Source: Acidiphilium sp. 37-60-79 (GTDB taxonomy: Bacteria; Pseudomonadota; Alphaproteobacteria; Acetobacterales; Acetobacteraceae). From it: DNA of 64,000 nt. How positions within the stretch are numbered: the first letter of the stretch is position 1; each line of letters starts with the position of its first letter. Shown here piece by piece: positions 9,181-18,522 of this stretch. The stretch covers positions 1 through 64,000 of the forward strand of contig NCBV01000001.1 of assembly GCA_002279355.1 (NCBI GenBank), read 5' to 3'. The position numbers and the translations under genes were made by a program. The notes beneath the pieces are model-generated. The model made no database searches. It was given only the letters and a program-made list of their open reading frames with translations, and was not told the origin of the DNA.

Positions 9181-10659
9181 TCAAATCGGCGGGCGGCGCT
9201 GCTCCCAAGGGGCAGCTTGCTCGAGTTGTGCTGCGAGGCGGAACAACACGTCTTCGCCGCCGAATTTGGCGGTGAACATCACCCCAACCGGCAGGCCCTC
9301 GGCGCTTTGATGGAGTGGCACCGACATTGAAGGCACGAAGCATAAATTGGCGAGTTGGGTGAACGGTGTGCGTTCCAGATTACGAAAAGCCAAATCATCA
9401 ATAATGCCCGATTTGAGCATAAGCTTACCCGCACGCAACCCAATGGCGATCTTGGCCAACCGCTCTTGCGCGGGCGGGGTGGTGAGTTCGCCAATTTTGG
9501 ATGGCGCCATGGCGACGGTGGGGGTGAGGAATAAATCGTGACGCTGATGGAAGTTGCCAAGGGCGCGGGCATAGCCGTTCCAGCCATGCACCGATGTGAC
9601 AAAATTGCCTGCGGAGAGCGCGTTGCCGAGCAAAGCGAGGGCGCGCGTGTCCGTTTCAAAATCGGTCGCGGGGGCACCCGATTGCGCCATGACCTGAGCC
9701 ATGAGAGCCGCGACATGGGCGAAGTACATGGTCATATAGCTCTGCGCGAGGGCTTTGCCGTCAATCGCCGGTTCGGCCTCTTCGACGTGATGGCCGAGCG
9801 ATTCCAGCAATTTTGCGGCCTCTAACACGGCAGTCACGTTCTCGGCATCCACCCGGCCACCAATCGGGGAGCGGGTGGAGAAGCCGATACGGAGGCGGCC
9901 CGGATCAGCGCCCACCTCATCGCTATAGGGGCGCAGGGGCGGTGCGATATTGAACGGCTCGCCGGGCGCGGGGCCGGACAGGCAATCAAGCATGGCGGCG
10001 GAGTCGCGCACTGAACGGGTGAGGGTATGGCTGCACACCGCACCTTCCCATAATTCGCCGGCCGCCGGACCTTCGGGAATCCGCCCACGGGAGGGTTTTA
10101 GGCCGAACAAGCCGCAAAACGCGGCGGGGATGCGTATCGAGCCGCCACCATCTGAGGCGCCCGCCATTGGCACATAGCGCGCAGCAACCGCCGCGCCGGA
10201 GCCGCCGGAGGAGCCGCCGGGCGTGCGCTCGGTATTCCACGGATTGCGCGAGGCGCCATGCAGCGCGGTTTCGGTGATGGCTTTGAGGCCGAGTTCAGGC
10301 GTCGCGGTGGTCGCGACGATGACGAGACCGGCGGCTAGGCAACGATCAACATAGGTGGCATTGGCCGCGGGGACGTTATTGCGCATCGCGCGCGAACCCA
10401 TGGTCATGCGGGTGCCCGCGTAATCCTGGGCCAAATCCTTCAACAGAAACGGCACGCCAGCGAATTTTCCAGCGAGCGGACCCGTAATTTGGGTGCGGGC
10501 ACGATCACGTGTGTCGACCGCGATCGCGTTCAGCTTGGGGTCTAGCGCATCGATGCGGGCGAGCGTTGCATCAAGCGCTTCGACGGCGCTGATTTTTCGC
10601 TCGGCAATGAGCTGCGCCATGGCAGTGGCATCATAGGGCGTTAGGTCGATCATCGCCAT
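9181..10659 (-). CDS. Amidase (amidase signature family)
   Basis: Hydrolyses an amide to acid and ammonia; 492 residues. The Ser-cisSer-Lys triad is visible: Lys in FLLKDLAQD, cis-Ser in GGSSGGSGAAVA and nucleophile Ser in GASDGGGSIRIPA. A start at 10659 follows AAGGAG by 6 bases; an in-frame start at 10683 is upstream of that signal. Its reading frame begins just after livM (stop 10684) and it is the last gene of the Liv importer operon, so the importer probably brings in the amide or a precursor (inference). Specificity is unknown; the family includes aryl- and aliphatic amidases and amidases acting on cyclic compounds. Confidence 0.93.
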   Translation of the reverse strand: MAMIDLTPYDATAMAQLIAERKISAVEALDATLARIDALDPKLNAIAVDTRDRARTQITGPLAGKFAGVPFLLKDLAQDYAGTRMTMGSRAMRNNVPAANATYVDRCLAAGLVIVATTATPELGLKAITETALHGASRNPWNTERTPGGSSGGSGAAVAARYVPMAGASDGGGSIRIPAAFCGLFGLKPSRGRIPEGPAAGELWEGAVCSHTLTRSVRDSAAMLDCLSGPAPGEPFNIAPPLRPYSDEVGADPGRLRIGFSTRSPIGGRVDAENVTAVLEAAKLLESLGHHVEEAEPAIDGKALAQSYMTMYFAHVAALMAQVMAQSGAPATDFETDTRALALLGNALSAGNFVTSVHGWNGYARALGNFHQRHDLFLTPTVAMAPSKIGELTTPPAQERLAKIAIGLRAGKLMLKSGIIDDLAFRNLERTPFTQLANLCFVPSMSVPLHQSAEGLPVGVMFTAKFGGEDVLFRLAAQLEQAAPWEQRRPPI

Positions 10660-10683
10660 TGGCTTCTCCTTGTGCCGCCTCAA

Positions 10684-11661
10684 TCATAGCGCAAGCTTCA
10701 GCTTGGCGGCGAGTTCTCCAATAATACCGCGACGAAACAACAACACGCAGGCGATGAAAATGACGCCTTGAATAACCGTGACCCAATCGCTGAAACTCGC
10801 GAGATAATATTGCATCGCGATGATAATTGCCGCACCAATCAGCGGGCCGTAGATTGTACCAATTCCCCCGACCAGCACCATCAGCACGACGATACCCGAA
10901 GTCGCGTTACCGACATCGGTCAGGGTGACGATGTGCGTCACTAGCGCATTCAGCGCACCGGCCAATCCGGCGAGACCAGCGGCAATGGTGAACACGATCC
11001 ATTTATATTGTGCGGGCTTGTAGCCGAGCGAAATAGCGCGGTTTTCATTCTCGCGGATGGCTTTCACCACCTGACCAAACGGTGAATGCACCACGCGATG
11101 CACGAACAGAAATGCGATCAAAAACACCACCAGCGCGAAAACATATAGATGCAAATCGCTATGGAGCGAAAACATCCCCGCAACCCGACCGCGCGGAATA
11201 TTTTGCATGCCGTTTTCACCGCCGGTAAAGCCGGTATCCTGCACCGCAAAGAAATTCACAAACTGCGCGAGAGCCAGCGTGATCATGGCGAAGTAAATGG
11301 TTTGCCGACGAATCGCGAGCCACCCAAAGACAGCTCCAATGGCAGCTCCAGTCAGTGTTCCTAACGCAATCCCAGCTTCGGGCGTGAGGTGCAGCGTTTG
11401 CACAGCATATCCACCGACATAAGCACCCATGCCATAATAGGCGGCCTGACCGAGCGAAAGCAGTCCCGTGTAGCCCATCAGCAAATTAGCACCCATCGCG
11501 AAAATAGCGAAGCACATCACTTGCATGAGGAACACTGGATAGGCAACGAAAGGTGCGACGACCAGCGTGGTAAGCATCAACGCAAACGCCACGGATTGTG
11601 CGCCCGTGAAACCCCAGATTAGTTCGCGGGGTGGCGCCTTGGGCAGAGCAGACTCAGACAT
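10684..11661 (-). CDS. livM: Branched-chain amino acid-type ABC transporter permease (LivM)
   Basis: Inner-membrane permease of a HAAT-family importer, 325 residues, with eight or more hydrophobic helices and the LivM signatures GYTGLLSLGQAAYYGMGAYV and FGQVVKAIRENENRAISLGY. Its start codon shares one base with the livH stop (TAATG), so the two are translationally coupled. Substrate may be an amide, urea or amino acid; the downstream amidase favours an amide. Homologous importers are often annotated for branched-chain amino acids without proof. Confidence 0.93.
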   Translation of the reverse strand: MSESALPKAPPRELIWGFTGAQSVAFALMLTTLVVAPFVAYPVFLMQVMCFAIFAMGANLLMGYTGLLSLGQAAYYGMGAYVGGYAVQTLHLTPEAGIALGTLTGAAIGAVFGWLAIRRQTIYFAMITLALAQFVNFFAVQDTGFTGGENGMQNIPRGRVAGMFSLHSDLHLYVFALVVFLIAFLFVHRVVHSPFGQVVKAIRENENRAISLGYKPAQYKWIVFTIAAGLAGLAGALNALVTHIVTLTDVGNATSGIVVLMVLVGGIGTIYGPLIGAAIIIAMQYYLASFSDWVTVIQGVIFIACVLLFRRGIIGELAAKLKLAL

Positions 11662-12548
11662 TATGCCGCCTTTCCGAATAGCCCGGCAGGGCGGGTGAGC
11701 AGCACAATTGCCATCACCGCGAACACCACGACCGAGGAGGCTGGCGGATAAAAAACTTCGGTGAAACCTTGGATAATGCCGAGCCCAAACCCGGTGAGGA
11801 TGGCTCCACCGATCGAGCCCATACCACCAATGACCACCACGGCAAACACCGTGTCGATCAGGGCGCTACCCATGTTCGGATTAACCGAATAAAGCGGCGC
11901 CGCGAGAACGCCAGCGAGACCCGCAAGTCCGACGCCGCCGGCAAATGTAAGCGCAATCAAGCGCGGCACATTCACGCCAAACGCCTGTACCAAGGATGGA
12001 TTTTCGGTGGCGGCGCGCAGCAAAGCGCCAAGCCTCGTTTTTTCGATGATAAACCAAACTGCAGTGCAAATGACGATGGCGGCAAAAATAACAAAACCAC
12101 GATAGACCGGCAAGAACATGAAGCCCAGATTAACCACGCCAGAGAGTAAATCCGGTGCGTTATAGGCAACACCAGAGCTGCCGAACCCGTTGGTGAATAG
12201 CCCCTCTAATACTAACGCAAGACCAAACGTTAACAAAAGGCCATAGAGAATATCAAGCTTATAGGTGAAGCGAATCAAGCCACGCTCGATCCCCAAGCCG
12301 AGGCTCGCGACGATGACCGGCGCTATCAATAGCGCCGGCCAGAAGCCGATTCCCACATAGTGAAACAAGCCCCAGGTGACGAAAGCACCCACCATGAACA
12401 AAGCACCATGCGCGAAATTAATAACCCGCAGGAGGCCAAAAATAATTGCCAACCCTAAGGAAAGCATGGCGTAGAACGAGCCATTAATAATGCCGAGCAG
12501 GAGTTGCCCGAACAAAAGCGGCGCTGGCTTGCCAAAAATCATCATCAT
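11661..12548 (-). CDS. livH: Branched-chain amino acid-type ABC transporter permease (LivH)
   Basis: Second inner-membrane permease of the importer, 295 residues. The family pattern NGSFYAMLSLGLAIIFGLLRVINFAHGALFMVGAF is at the N-terminus, and ENPSLVQAFGVNV and GGMGSIGGAILTG follow. It lies 16 bases after the substrate-binding protein gene and overlaps livM by one base. With LivM it forms the transmembrane pore driven by LivG and LivF. Confidence 0.93.
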   Translation of the reverse strand: MMMIFGKPAPLLFGQLLLGIINGSFYAMLSLGLAIIFGLLRVINFAHGALFMVGAFVTWGLFHYVGIGFWPALLIAPVIVASLGLGIERGLIRFTYKLDILYGLLLTFGLALVLEGLFTNGFGSSGVAYNAPDLLSGVVNLGFMFLPVYRGFVIFAAIVICTAVWFIIEKTRLGALLRAATENPSLVQAFGVNVPRLIALTFAGGVGLAGLAGVLAAPLYSVNPNMGSALIDTVFAVVVIGGMGSIGGAILTGFGLGIIQGFTEVFYPPASSVVVFAVMAIVLLTRPAGLFGKAA

Positions 12549-12564
12549 GGTGGGTCGCTACCGA

Positions 12565-13803
12565 TCAGGTCTTGATGAGCTTACAAGCCGTTTCCTCGGA
12601 CATCGGCATATAGGCCTTGTTCGCCGGGGTCGATGCGAGCAAATTGTAATAATCCCAAGGGATTTTGCTCTCACCAGGCTTTTTCACCTTGAACAAGTAG
12701 GCCGTGCACATGAACCGACCATCCTCGCGGATATGGGCCTTGCCGAACGCGTCATCATCGGTGGGCATTTTCTTCATCGCAGCGACAAGTTCCGCCCCGT
12801 TCTTGACTGCCGCCATATTGTTCATCGCATGGACGGTCTTCAAGAAGTGCAACGTGCCAGAATAGCATCCTGCCTGATCCATGCAGGGATAGTTATTCGG
12901 GGTGCGTGGCAGCACACGTTTGGTGAAAGCACGTGTCCGGTCATTCAGGTTCCAGTAGAAGCTCTCGGTCAAGATCAAATCCTGCGCGATTTCCAGCCCC
13001 ATGCCATGAACATCGTTAATGAACACCAGCAAGCCGGCGATTTTCATCTTTTTGGTCAAGCCGAATTGATGGGCCTGCTTGATCGAGTTGACGGTATCAG
13101 CGCCAGCATTCGCGAGGCCAAGCACTTGCGCGCCTGACGATTCCGCCTGGATCAAGAAAGATGAGAAATCGGTTGTTTGCGGGAACGGATAATTAACGTT
13201 GCCCACAACAGTGCCCCCATGGCTTTTGACCACGGCCGCGGTTTGGTCATGCAGCAAATGCCCAAACGCGTAGTTGGCGGTAACGAAGAACCAGCTTTTG
13301 CCACCTGCCTTGACCATGGCACCGCCGGTTGATTGGGCGAGCATGTAGGTATCATAGGTCCAGTGGATGCTTTGCGCGTTGCAGAACTTGTCGGTCAGTG
13401 ACGAACCCGCTGCACCGGAGTCGATGAAGGCGCGGTTTTTATCGTGCGCAACGCCATTGATCGCGATCGCGACGGCGGTGTTGGGCACATCGATCACCAA
13501 ATCGACGCCCTGGTCGTAGAATTGCCGAGCGAGGGCAGTGCCGACATCGGGCTTGTTCTGGTGATCGCCCTTCAGGACGGTGACATCATAGCCCTTTTGC
13601 GTCGCGCCGAAATCAGCGACGGCTTGCTCAACGCACGCAACCGAGGTTGGGCCGCCATCATCGCGATACGGACCTGAGAAATCGCTAATAACTGCGATCT
13701 TGATTGATTTACCACCGGCGGCGCGCGCCCGGCCCAACGGCATCGCGGCAACGGCGGCACCGGTGGCCGCACTGCCGATCAGGGTTCGTCTTGATATCGT
13801 CAT
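12565..13803 (-). CDS. ABC transporter substrate-binding protein (Peripla_BP_6/LivJ family)
   Basis: Periplasmic solute-binding protein of 412 residues. The N-terminus MTISRRTLIGSAATGAAVAA has a twin arginine followed by a hydrophobic stretch and an AxA cleavage site (RARAA), so export by Tat is likely. IKIAVISDFSGPYRDDGGP opens a periplasmic type 1 binding fold. The gene sits between livF and livH in the importer operon. It belongs to the LivJ/AmiC/UrtA superfamily; the ligand cannot be read from sequence. Confidence 0.9.
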   Translation of the reverse strand: MTISRRTLIGSAATGAAVAAMPLGRARAAGGKSIKIAVISDFSGPYRDDGGPTSVACVEQAVADFGATQKGYDVTVLKGDHQNKPDVGTALARQFYDQGVDLVIDVPNTAVAIAINGVAHDKNRAFIDSGAAGSSLTDKFCNAQSIHWTYDTYMLAQSTGGAMVKAGGKSWFFVTANYAFGHLLHDQTAAVVKSHGGTVVGNVNYPFPQTTDFSSFLIQAESSGAQVLGLANAGADTVNSIKQAHQFGLTKKMKIAGLLVFINDVHGMGLEIAQDLILTESFYWNLNDRTRAFTKRVLPRTPNNYPCMDQAGCYSGTLHFLKTVHAMNNMAAVKNGAELVAAMKKMPTDDDAFGKAHIREDGRFMCTAYLFKVKKPGESKIPWDYYNLLASTPANKAYMPMSEETACKLIKT

Positions 13804-13838
13804 TGTCAGTTTCTCCCGTTTTACGTGTTAAACGCGCA

Positions 13839-14546
13839 TTAGATCCCAAGTCGCTGATGCAATGTCTCTTGCTTCTCGGGAAGTTGATCGCGGGTGATCA
13901 TATCCACTACCTGACCATGTTCGATCAGATAATGCCGGTCCGCGAGTTGTGAGGCGAAGCGGAAATTCTGCTCGACCAGCAGAATGGTAAAGCCGCGACG
14001 CTTAATTTCGCCGATCATAGCGGCGATTTGTTGAACGATCACCGGGGCCAAGCCTTCAGTGGGTTCATCAAATAACAATAAGCGTGCCCCCGTGCGGAGT
14101 ATCCGCGCGATGGCGAGCATTTGCTGCTCGCCGCCGGATAATTTGGTGCCCGCGCTTTTGCCCCGTTCACGCAAATTGGGAAACAGGCTGTAAATATCAT
14201 CAAGGCTCATGCCGCCGGGACCAATCACCGGAGGCAGCAGCAGATTTTCTTCAACCGTGAGGCCAGAAAAAATCCCGCGATCTTCGGGGCAGAAGCCGAT
14301 ACCGGCACGGCCAATCTGATCAGGTCTCGCTGCAATAAGGTCGATCCCTTGGAAGCGAATGCTGCCCGCGCGCCGGGGCACCAGACCCATGATCGATTTC
14401 AGCGTGGTTGATTTTCCGGCCCCATTGCGGCCAAGCAACGTAACGCATTCACCCTCGCGGATCTCCAAGCCGATACCGTGCAGCACATGGCTTTCATCAT
14501 ACCACGCGTTCAAATCGGCTATGCTCAGCATCGGCGCGTCAGACAT
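13839..14546 (-). CDS. livF: ABC transporter ATP-binding protein LivF
   Basis: Cytoplasmic ATPase of the importer, 235 residues from the ATG at 14546. Walker [10 protein letters not shown], signature KLSGGEQQMLAIARIL and Walker B LLLFDEPTEGLAP are present, and the short C-terminus is typical of LivF. The chosen start overlaps the livG stop by 8 bases (ATGTCTGA). A start at 14585 would extend it well into livG and is unlikely. Confidence 0.94.
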   Translation of the reverse strand: MSDAPMLSIADLNAWYDESHVLHGIGLEIREGECVTLLGRNGAGKSTTLKSIMGLVPRRAGSIRFQGIDLIAARPDQIGRAGIGFCPEDRGIFSGLTVEENLLLPPVIGPGGMSLDDIYSLFPNLRERGKSAGTKLSGGEQQMLAIARILRTGARLLLFDEPTEGLAPVIVQQIAAMIGEIKRRGFTILLVEQNFRFASQLADRHYLIEHGQVVDMITRDQLPEKQETLHQRLGI

Positions 14547-15306
14547 GATCGACCCCGGAATGATCCGATCCCAGATACGCTTCAATCACTGCCGGATCAC
14601 GCGAAACCGTCGCGTAATCACCTGCCGCAAGTACCCGGCCGCGCGCGAGAACCGTGATCCGGTCGGACAGACCCGACACCACCGAAAGATTATGTTCGAC
14701 CATTAAAATCGTGCGTCCCTTACGAATTTTTCGGATCAACGCGACGATGCGCTCCACATCAGCTTCGGTCATGCCTGCCGTCGGCTCATCAAGCAGCAAT
14801 AAGCGCGGATCAAGGGCGAGCGTGGTGGCAATTTCAAGCGCCCGTTTACGACCATAGGACAGCAAAGCCGCCTGGGTATCGGCATGATCGTCAAGCCCAA
14901 CATCGACCAGCAACGCCTGGGCCTGGTCGTTATATTGGTTGAGGATTTTTTCGCCACGCCAAAAATCGAAATTGCCGCCGCGCGCACGGGCCAGCGCAAT
15001 CCGGACGTTCTCTAACGCGGTCATGTGGCCAAAAACCGCTGAAATCTGGAAACTACGCACCATGCCGCGCCGGGCAATATCAGCCGGCGCCAAAGCGGTA
15101 ATGTCCTGGCCCTCAAACCGCATGGTGCCAGCAGTCGGTTGCAAAAATTTGGTCAGCAAATTGAAACAGGTGGTTTTGCCCGCACCATTGGGGCCAATTA
15201 AGGCATGAATACTGTCCTGTTCAATATCGAAATCAACTCCCTGTACCGCCATGAATCCCCGAAATCCCTTTGATAAGCCACGGGCTTCAAGAATAGACGA
15301 CGTCAT
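14539..15306 (-). CDS. livG: ABC transporter ATP-binding protein LivG
   Basis: ATPase partner of LivF, 255 residues from the ATG at 15306. GPNGAGKTT, then FLQPTAGTMRFEGQDIT, a LivG-type long insert, LSYGRKRALEIATTLALDP (in place of LSGGQ, usual for LivG), LLLDEPTAGM and a C-terminal VEAYLG-like tail (VIEAYLGSDH). The open frame extends upstream to 15396, but that part (15307-15396) is AT-rich and unlike LivG, so the internal start is preferred. First gene of the livGFJHM-amidase operon. Confidence 0.93.
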   Translation of the reverse strand: MTSSILEARGLSKGFRGFMAVQGVDFDIEQDSIHALIGPNGAGKTTCFNLLTKFLQPTAGTMRFEGQDITALAPADIARRGMVRSFQISAVFGHMTALENVRIALARARGGNFDFWRGEKILNQYNDQAQALLVDVGLDDHADTQAALLSYGRKRALEIATTLALDPRLLLLDEPTAGMTEADVERIVALIRKIRKGRTILMVEHNLSVVSGLSDRITVLARGRVLAAGDYATVSRDPAVIEAYLGSDHSGVDHV

Positions 15307-15444
15307 GGATAATGATGTCCAGTTATTTGATTTAACGATATAAAAAACACAGAACGTCCCCGTTGATTTATCAAAGTTGTGTATAATGTTGCACAACCCG
15401 GCCCGCCGCGCAATATCTGCGCCGCGAGCAGGATTGGTGTTGGT
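15307..15444. other. Intergenic region upstream of livG
   Basis: 138 bases, AT-rich near livG, between the oxidoreductase stop and the livG start. It is the likely location of the Liv operon promoter. No operator palindrome or RNA structure was recognised. Confidence 0.35.
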
Positions 15445-16449
15445 TCAAACTTTCAGGATCAGCTTTCCAAAGTTTTCGCCGGTGAACAGCTTCTGGAGCG
15501 TTTCAGGAAAAGTTTCGATACCATCAACAATATCTTCACGGCTTTTCAGTTGGCCGCTTTGGAGCCAACCCGCCATGTCGCGCATACCCAGGGCATAGCG
15601 ATCAGCGTAATCGAACACGATCATGCCTTGCATGCGGGCGCGGTTGACCAGAAGCGATAGGTAATTACTCGGCCCCTTGATCGGCGTGGTGTTATTATAC
15701 TGCGAAATCGCACCACAAATGACGATACGGGCGCGCAAGCGAATTTGCGCCAGACAATCATCCAGTATTTGGCCACCGACATTATCAAAATAGACATCGA
15801 TGCCTTTGGGACAATATTCACGCAGTTTGGCCGAAACCGCTTCCGATTTATAATCGATCGCCGCATCAAAGCCGAGCTCATCGACAATATAGCGACATTT
15901 ATCAACCCCGCCGGCGATACCGACAACACGGCACCCTTTGATTTTTGCGATTTGGCCAACTAATGCGCCAACCGCTCCCGCTGCACCGGACACCACCACG
16001 GTCTCACCCGCCTGCGGTTCACCCACCTCAAGTAAGCCAAAATATGCAGTCATACCTGGCATGCCCAAAGCGGAGAGAAAGAGCGGTTTGGCGGCAAGAC
16101 TCGGATCGACTTTCGTGCATTCTTTGGTCGGCAACGTCGCGACGCTTTGCACGCCGAGCGCGCCGGTCACCACATCGCCGGGGGTAAAGCCAGCATCCTT
16201 GCTTTCGATCACTGTGCCCACCGCACCCGCGCGCATCACGTCGCCCAACTTGACGGGCGGAATGTAGGATTTACCCTCATTCATCCAGCCACGCATCGCC
16301 GGATCGAGCGAGATATAATCGACGCCGACGGTGATTTCGCCCGCCGCCGGGTGGCGTGCGGCTTCCGTGCGAAATTCGAAATCATCGCGTTTAACATGCC
16401 CGACCGGACGGCGGATGAGCCGGAATTGGCGGCTTTCGAGATTTGACAT
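15445..16449 (-). CDS. Zinc-independent NADP-dependent oxidoreductase (MDR superfamily)
   Basis: 334 residues, medium-chain dehydrogenase/reductase of the leukotriene B4 12-hydroxydehydrogenase/CurA/YfmJ type, which reduces alpha,beta-unsaturated ketones or aldehydes with NADPH. VVVSGAAGAVGALVGQIAKIKGCRVVGIAGG forms the Rossmann fold near residue 150, and DVYFDNVGGQILDDCL and GAISQYNN are characteristic. No zinc-binding cysteines are present. It precedes livG on the same strand but with a 138-base gap, so co-transcription is uncertain. Confidence 0.88.
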   Translation of the reverse strand: MSNLESRQFRLIRRPVGHVKRDDFEFRTEAARHPAAGEITVGVDYISLDPAMRGWMNEGKSYIPPVKLGDVMRAGAVGTVIESKDAGFTPGDVVTGALGVQSVATLPTKECTKVDPSLAAKPLFLSALGMPGMTAYFGLLEVGEPQAGETVVVSGAAGAVGALVGQIAKIKGCRVVGIAGGVDKCRYIVDELGFDAAIDYKSEAVSAKLREYCPKGIDVYFDNVGGQILDDCLAQIRLRARIVICGAISQYNNTTPIKGPSNYLSLLVNRARMQGMIVFDYADRYALGMRDMAGWLQSGQLKSREDIVDGIETFPETLQKLFTGENFGKLILKV

Positions 16450-16628
16450 GATGTTTCCCCTTTATGTTCCCCACAGTACGCCGCGGTGTCGATCACCGCA
16501 AGCAGCAGGTGCCGCTCTCGGGACGCCCGTCAAAAGCCTCGAAAAACGTCATAAATTTGTAAAAATCTCGATTCTGTCATCAGAGTTTCATTAGGTTCGA
16601 CACCGGTTGATCGCGTATCGGGACCGTC
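16450..16628. other. Divergent intergenic region
   Basis: 179 bases between the oxidoreductase and the diphosphatase-like gene, which point away from each other; it must hold both promoters. A small hairpin GCGGTG-tcgat-CACCGC lies at 16483-16499. No other structure recognised. Confidence 0.35.
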
Positions 16629-17456
16629 ATGACAGCATCTCTGGTTATCCCACGATATCGCAGTGTGTTTATTTCCGACACGCATCTAGGAACCCGCGGC
16701 TGTAAGGCAGAGTTTCTGGCTGATTTTCTCCAGCGCGTATCGACGGATCACCTCTATCTGGTCGGTGATATCATCGATGGCTGGCGCGTGAGCCGGTTCT
16801 GGTATTGGGATAAGATGCATGACGCGGTGATCACTGAAATCTTGCGCCAAGCGCGCAGCGGTGCGCGAGTCACTTATGTGCCCGGCAATCATGATGAGGC
16901 CGTGCGGCGATTTTTGCCGCTGGGGCTGGAAGTGGCCGGTATCAAGCTTGCCGATGAGGCGGAACATCGCACCGCCGATGGCAAACGCTTGTTGGTGATC
17001 CATGGTGATCAATTTGATTCGGTGGTGCGCTACGCAAAAATTCTCGCTCTGCTGGGGGATTGGGCTTACACCGGCGCGTTGGTCGTGAACCGCTATTTCA
17101 ATATGATCCGCGCCCGGCTGGGCTATCCCTACTGGTCGTTATCGGCCTATTTGAAGCGACAGGTGAAAGAAGCGGTGAAGGCGATCGACCGGTTCGAAAC
17201 CGCCCTGGCCGCCGACGCGGCCGCACGTGGCTTCGATGGGGTGGTTTGCGGCCACATCCACCATCCAGAAATGCGGATGGTCAATGGCGTGCTCTATATC
17301 AACGATGGGGACTGGGTGGAAAGCTGCACGGCTTTGGTGGAGCATTTCGATGGTCGGCTGGAACTCATCGACTGGGCTGCTTTGAACAAATTCTCCTTCG
17401 TCGCTCCGCGCAAGGTAGCGCCGCGGCGCGTGGTGATGGATGCGGAACCTGCCTGA
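16629..17456 (+). CDS. UDP-2,3-diacylglucosamine diphosphatase-like metallophosphoesterase
   Basis: 275-residue calcineurin-like phosphoesterase with all metal motifs in order: SDTHLG, GDIIDGW, GNHDE, HGDQFD and GHIHHPEM. The sequence FISDTHLGTRGCKAEFLADFL is typical of the LpxH-like (LpxH2) group in alphaproteobacteria. LpxH cleaves UDP-2,3-diacylglucosamine in lipid A synthesis, but many alphaproteobacteria use LpxI for that step, so this paralog may act on another nucleotide-lipid. It overlaps the next glycosyltransferase by 17 bases, which supports a lipid-linked sugar role. Confidence 0.8.
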   Translation: MTASLVIPRYRSVFISDTHLGTRGCKAEFLADFLQRVSTDHLYLVGDIIDGWRVSRFWYWDKMHDAVITEILRQARSGARVTYVPGNHDEAVRRFLPLGLEVAGIKLADEAEHRTADGKRLLVIHGDQFDSVVRYAKILALLGDWAYTGALVVNRYFNMIRARLGYPYWSLSAYLKRQVKEAVKAIDRFETALAADAAARGFDGVVCGHIHHPEMRMVNGVLYINDGDWVESCTALVEHFDGRLELIDWAALNKFSFVAPRKVAPRRVVMDAEPA

Positions 17457-18495
17457 ACCAGGGCGGATTTTGATCGTCTCGGACGCGTGGCACCCGCAGG
17501 TTAATGGGGTGGTGCGCACCCTCTCAATGGTGGTGGAACGGCTGATCGAAGCGGGCGACGTGGTTGCGGTGATCGGGCCGGATCGGTTTCGCACCCTGCC
17601 CTGCCCGACTTACCCAGAAATTCGGCTGACCATTGGCGGTGGCGGTCGGCTGCGGCGAATGATTGAGGATTTTGCGCCCGATGCGCTGCATATCGCCACT
17701 GAAGGTCCGCTTGGTGTCAGCGCTGCGCGCATTGCCCGCTCACTCGGTATGGCATTCACCACTGCATACCACACGCGATTTCCCGACTATCTCGCCGCAC
17801 GGTTGCTGGTGCCACGCCGCGTGGCCTATGCTTGGCTGCGCCGTTTTCATCATAAGGGCGCTGGCGTGATGGTCGCGACCGCAGGGCTCGCCGCCGAACT
17901 CGCGGCGCGTGGCTTTGACAAAACGCTTCTATGGTCACGCGGTGTTGACGCGACATTGTTTCATCCGAGCCGCGCCGTGATTTTACCCTATCAGAGGCCG
18001 CTTTTTCTCTCGGTCGGGCGACTGGCAGTGGAAAAGAACCTGCCTGCCTTCCTTGACTTGGACCTGCCCGGCAGCAAGGTTATCGTTGGCGATGGACCGG
18101 CGCGAGCGGCGTTAGAGCAGCGTTATGCGGACGCGCATACCCATTTTCTTGGCACGCGGCAGGGCGTGGCGCTCGCCAGTCTGTTTGCTTCCTCTGATGT
18201 GTTTGTGTTTCCCAGCCGCACGGATACGTTCGGTCTGGTGGTACTCGAAGCCCTGGCCGCCGGTACGCCGGTCGCGGCTTATCCGGTTGCCGGACCTCGC
18301 GATGTGATGGGTGGAGCTGACCCGGCCGTTGGAATGCTTAGCGAAGATTTACGGGCAGCCTGCATGGGCGCGTTGAGCATTAATCCCGAGCACTGCCGCG
18401 CCTACGCGGAGCAACATTCATGGGAGGCATGCACCAGGCTGTTTCGGAAAAATCTGGTAGCCATTGGCGCCGCCCACGCCGCCTCGTTTCACTGA
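17440..18495 (+). CDS. Glycosyltransferase family 4 (GT-B fold)
   Basis: 351-residue retaining glycosyltransferase. N-terminal ILIVSDAWHPQVNGVVRTLSMVVERL and the AYHTRFPDY segment match the mannosyltransferase/digalactosyl group of GT4. The C-terminal donor site has GRLAVEKNL, GDGPAR and PSRTDTFGLVVLEALAAGTPVAAYPVAGP with the E-x7-E-like element. It is co-transcribed with the preceding diphosphatase-like gene (17-base overlap). A GDP-mannose or UDP-sugar donor and a lipid acceptor are likely, but not shown. Confidence 0.87.
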   Translation: MRNLPEPGRILIVSDAWHPQVNGVVRTLSMVVERLIEAGDVVAVIGPDRFRTLPCPTYPEIRLTIGGGGRLRRMIEDFAPDALHIATEGPLGVSAARIARSLGMAFTTAYHTRFPDYLAARLLVPRRVAYAWLRRFHHKGAGVMVATAGLAAELAARGFDKTLLWSRGVDATLFHPSRAVILPYQRPLFLSVGRLAVEKNLPAFLDLDLPGSKVIVGDGPARAALEQRYADAHTHFLGTRQGVALASLFASSDVFVFPSRTDTFGLVVLEALAAGTPVAAYPVAGPRDVMGGADPAVGMLSEDLRAACMGALSINPEHCRAYAEQHSWEACTRLFRKNLVAIGAAHAASFH

Positions 18496-18522
18496 GGAGC
18501 GGCGAGGGCGTTGTGCGAAAGA

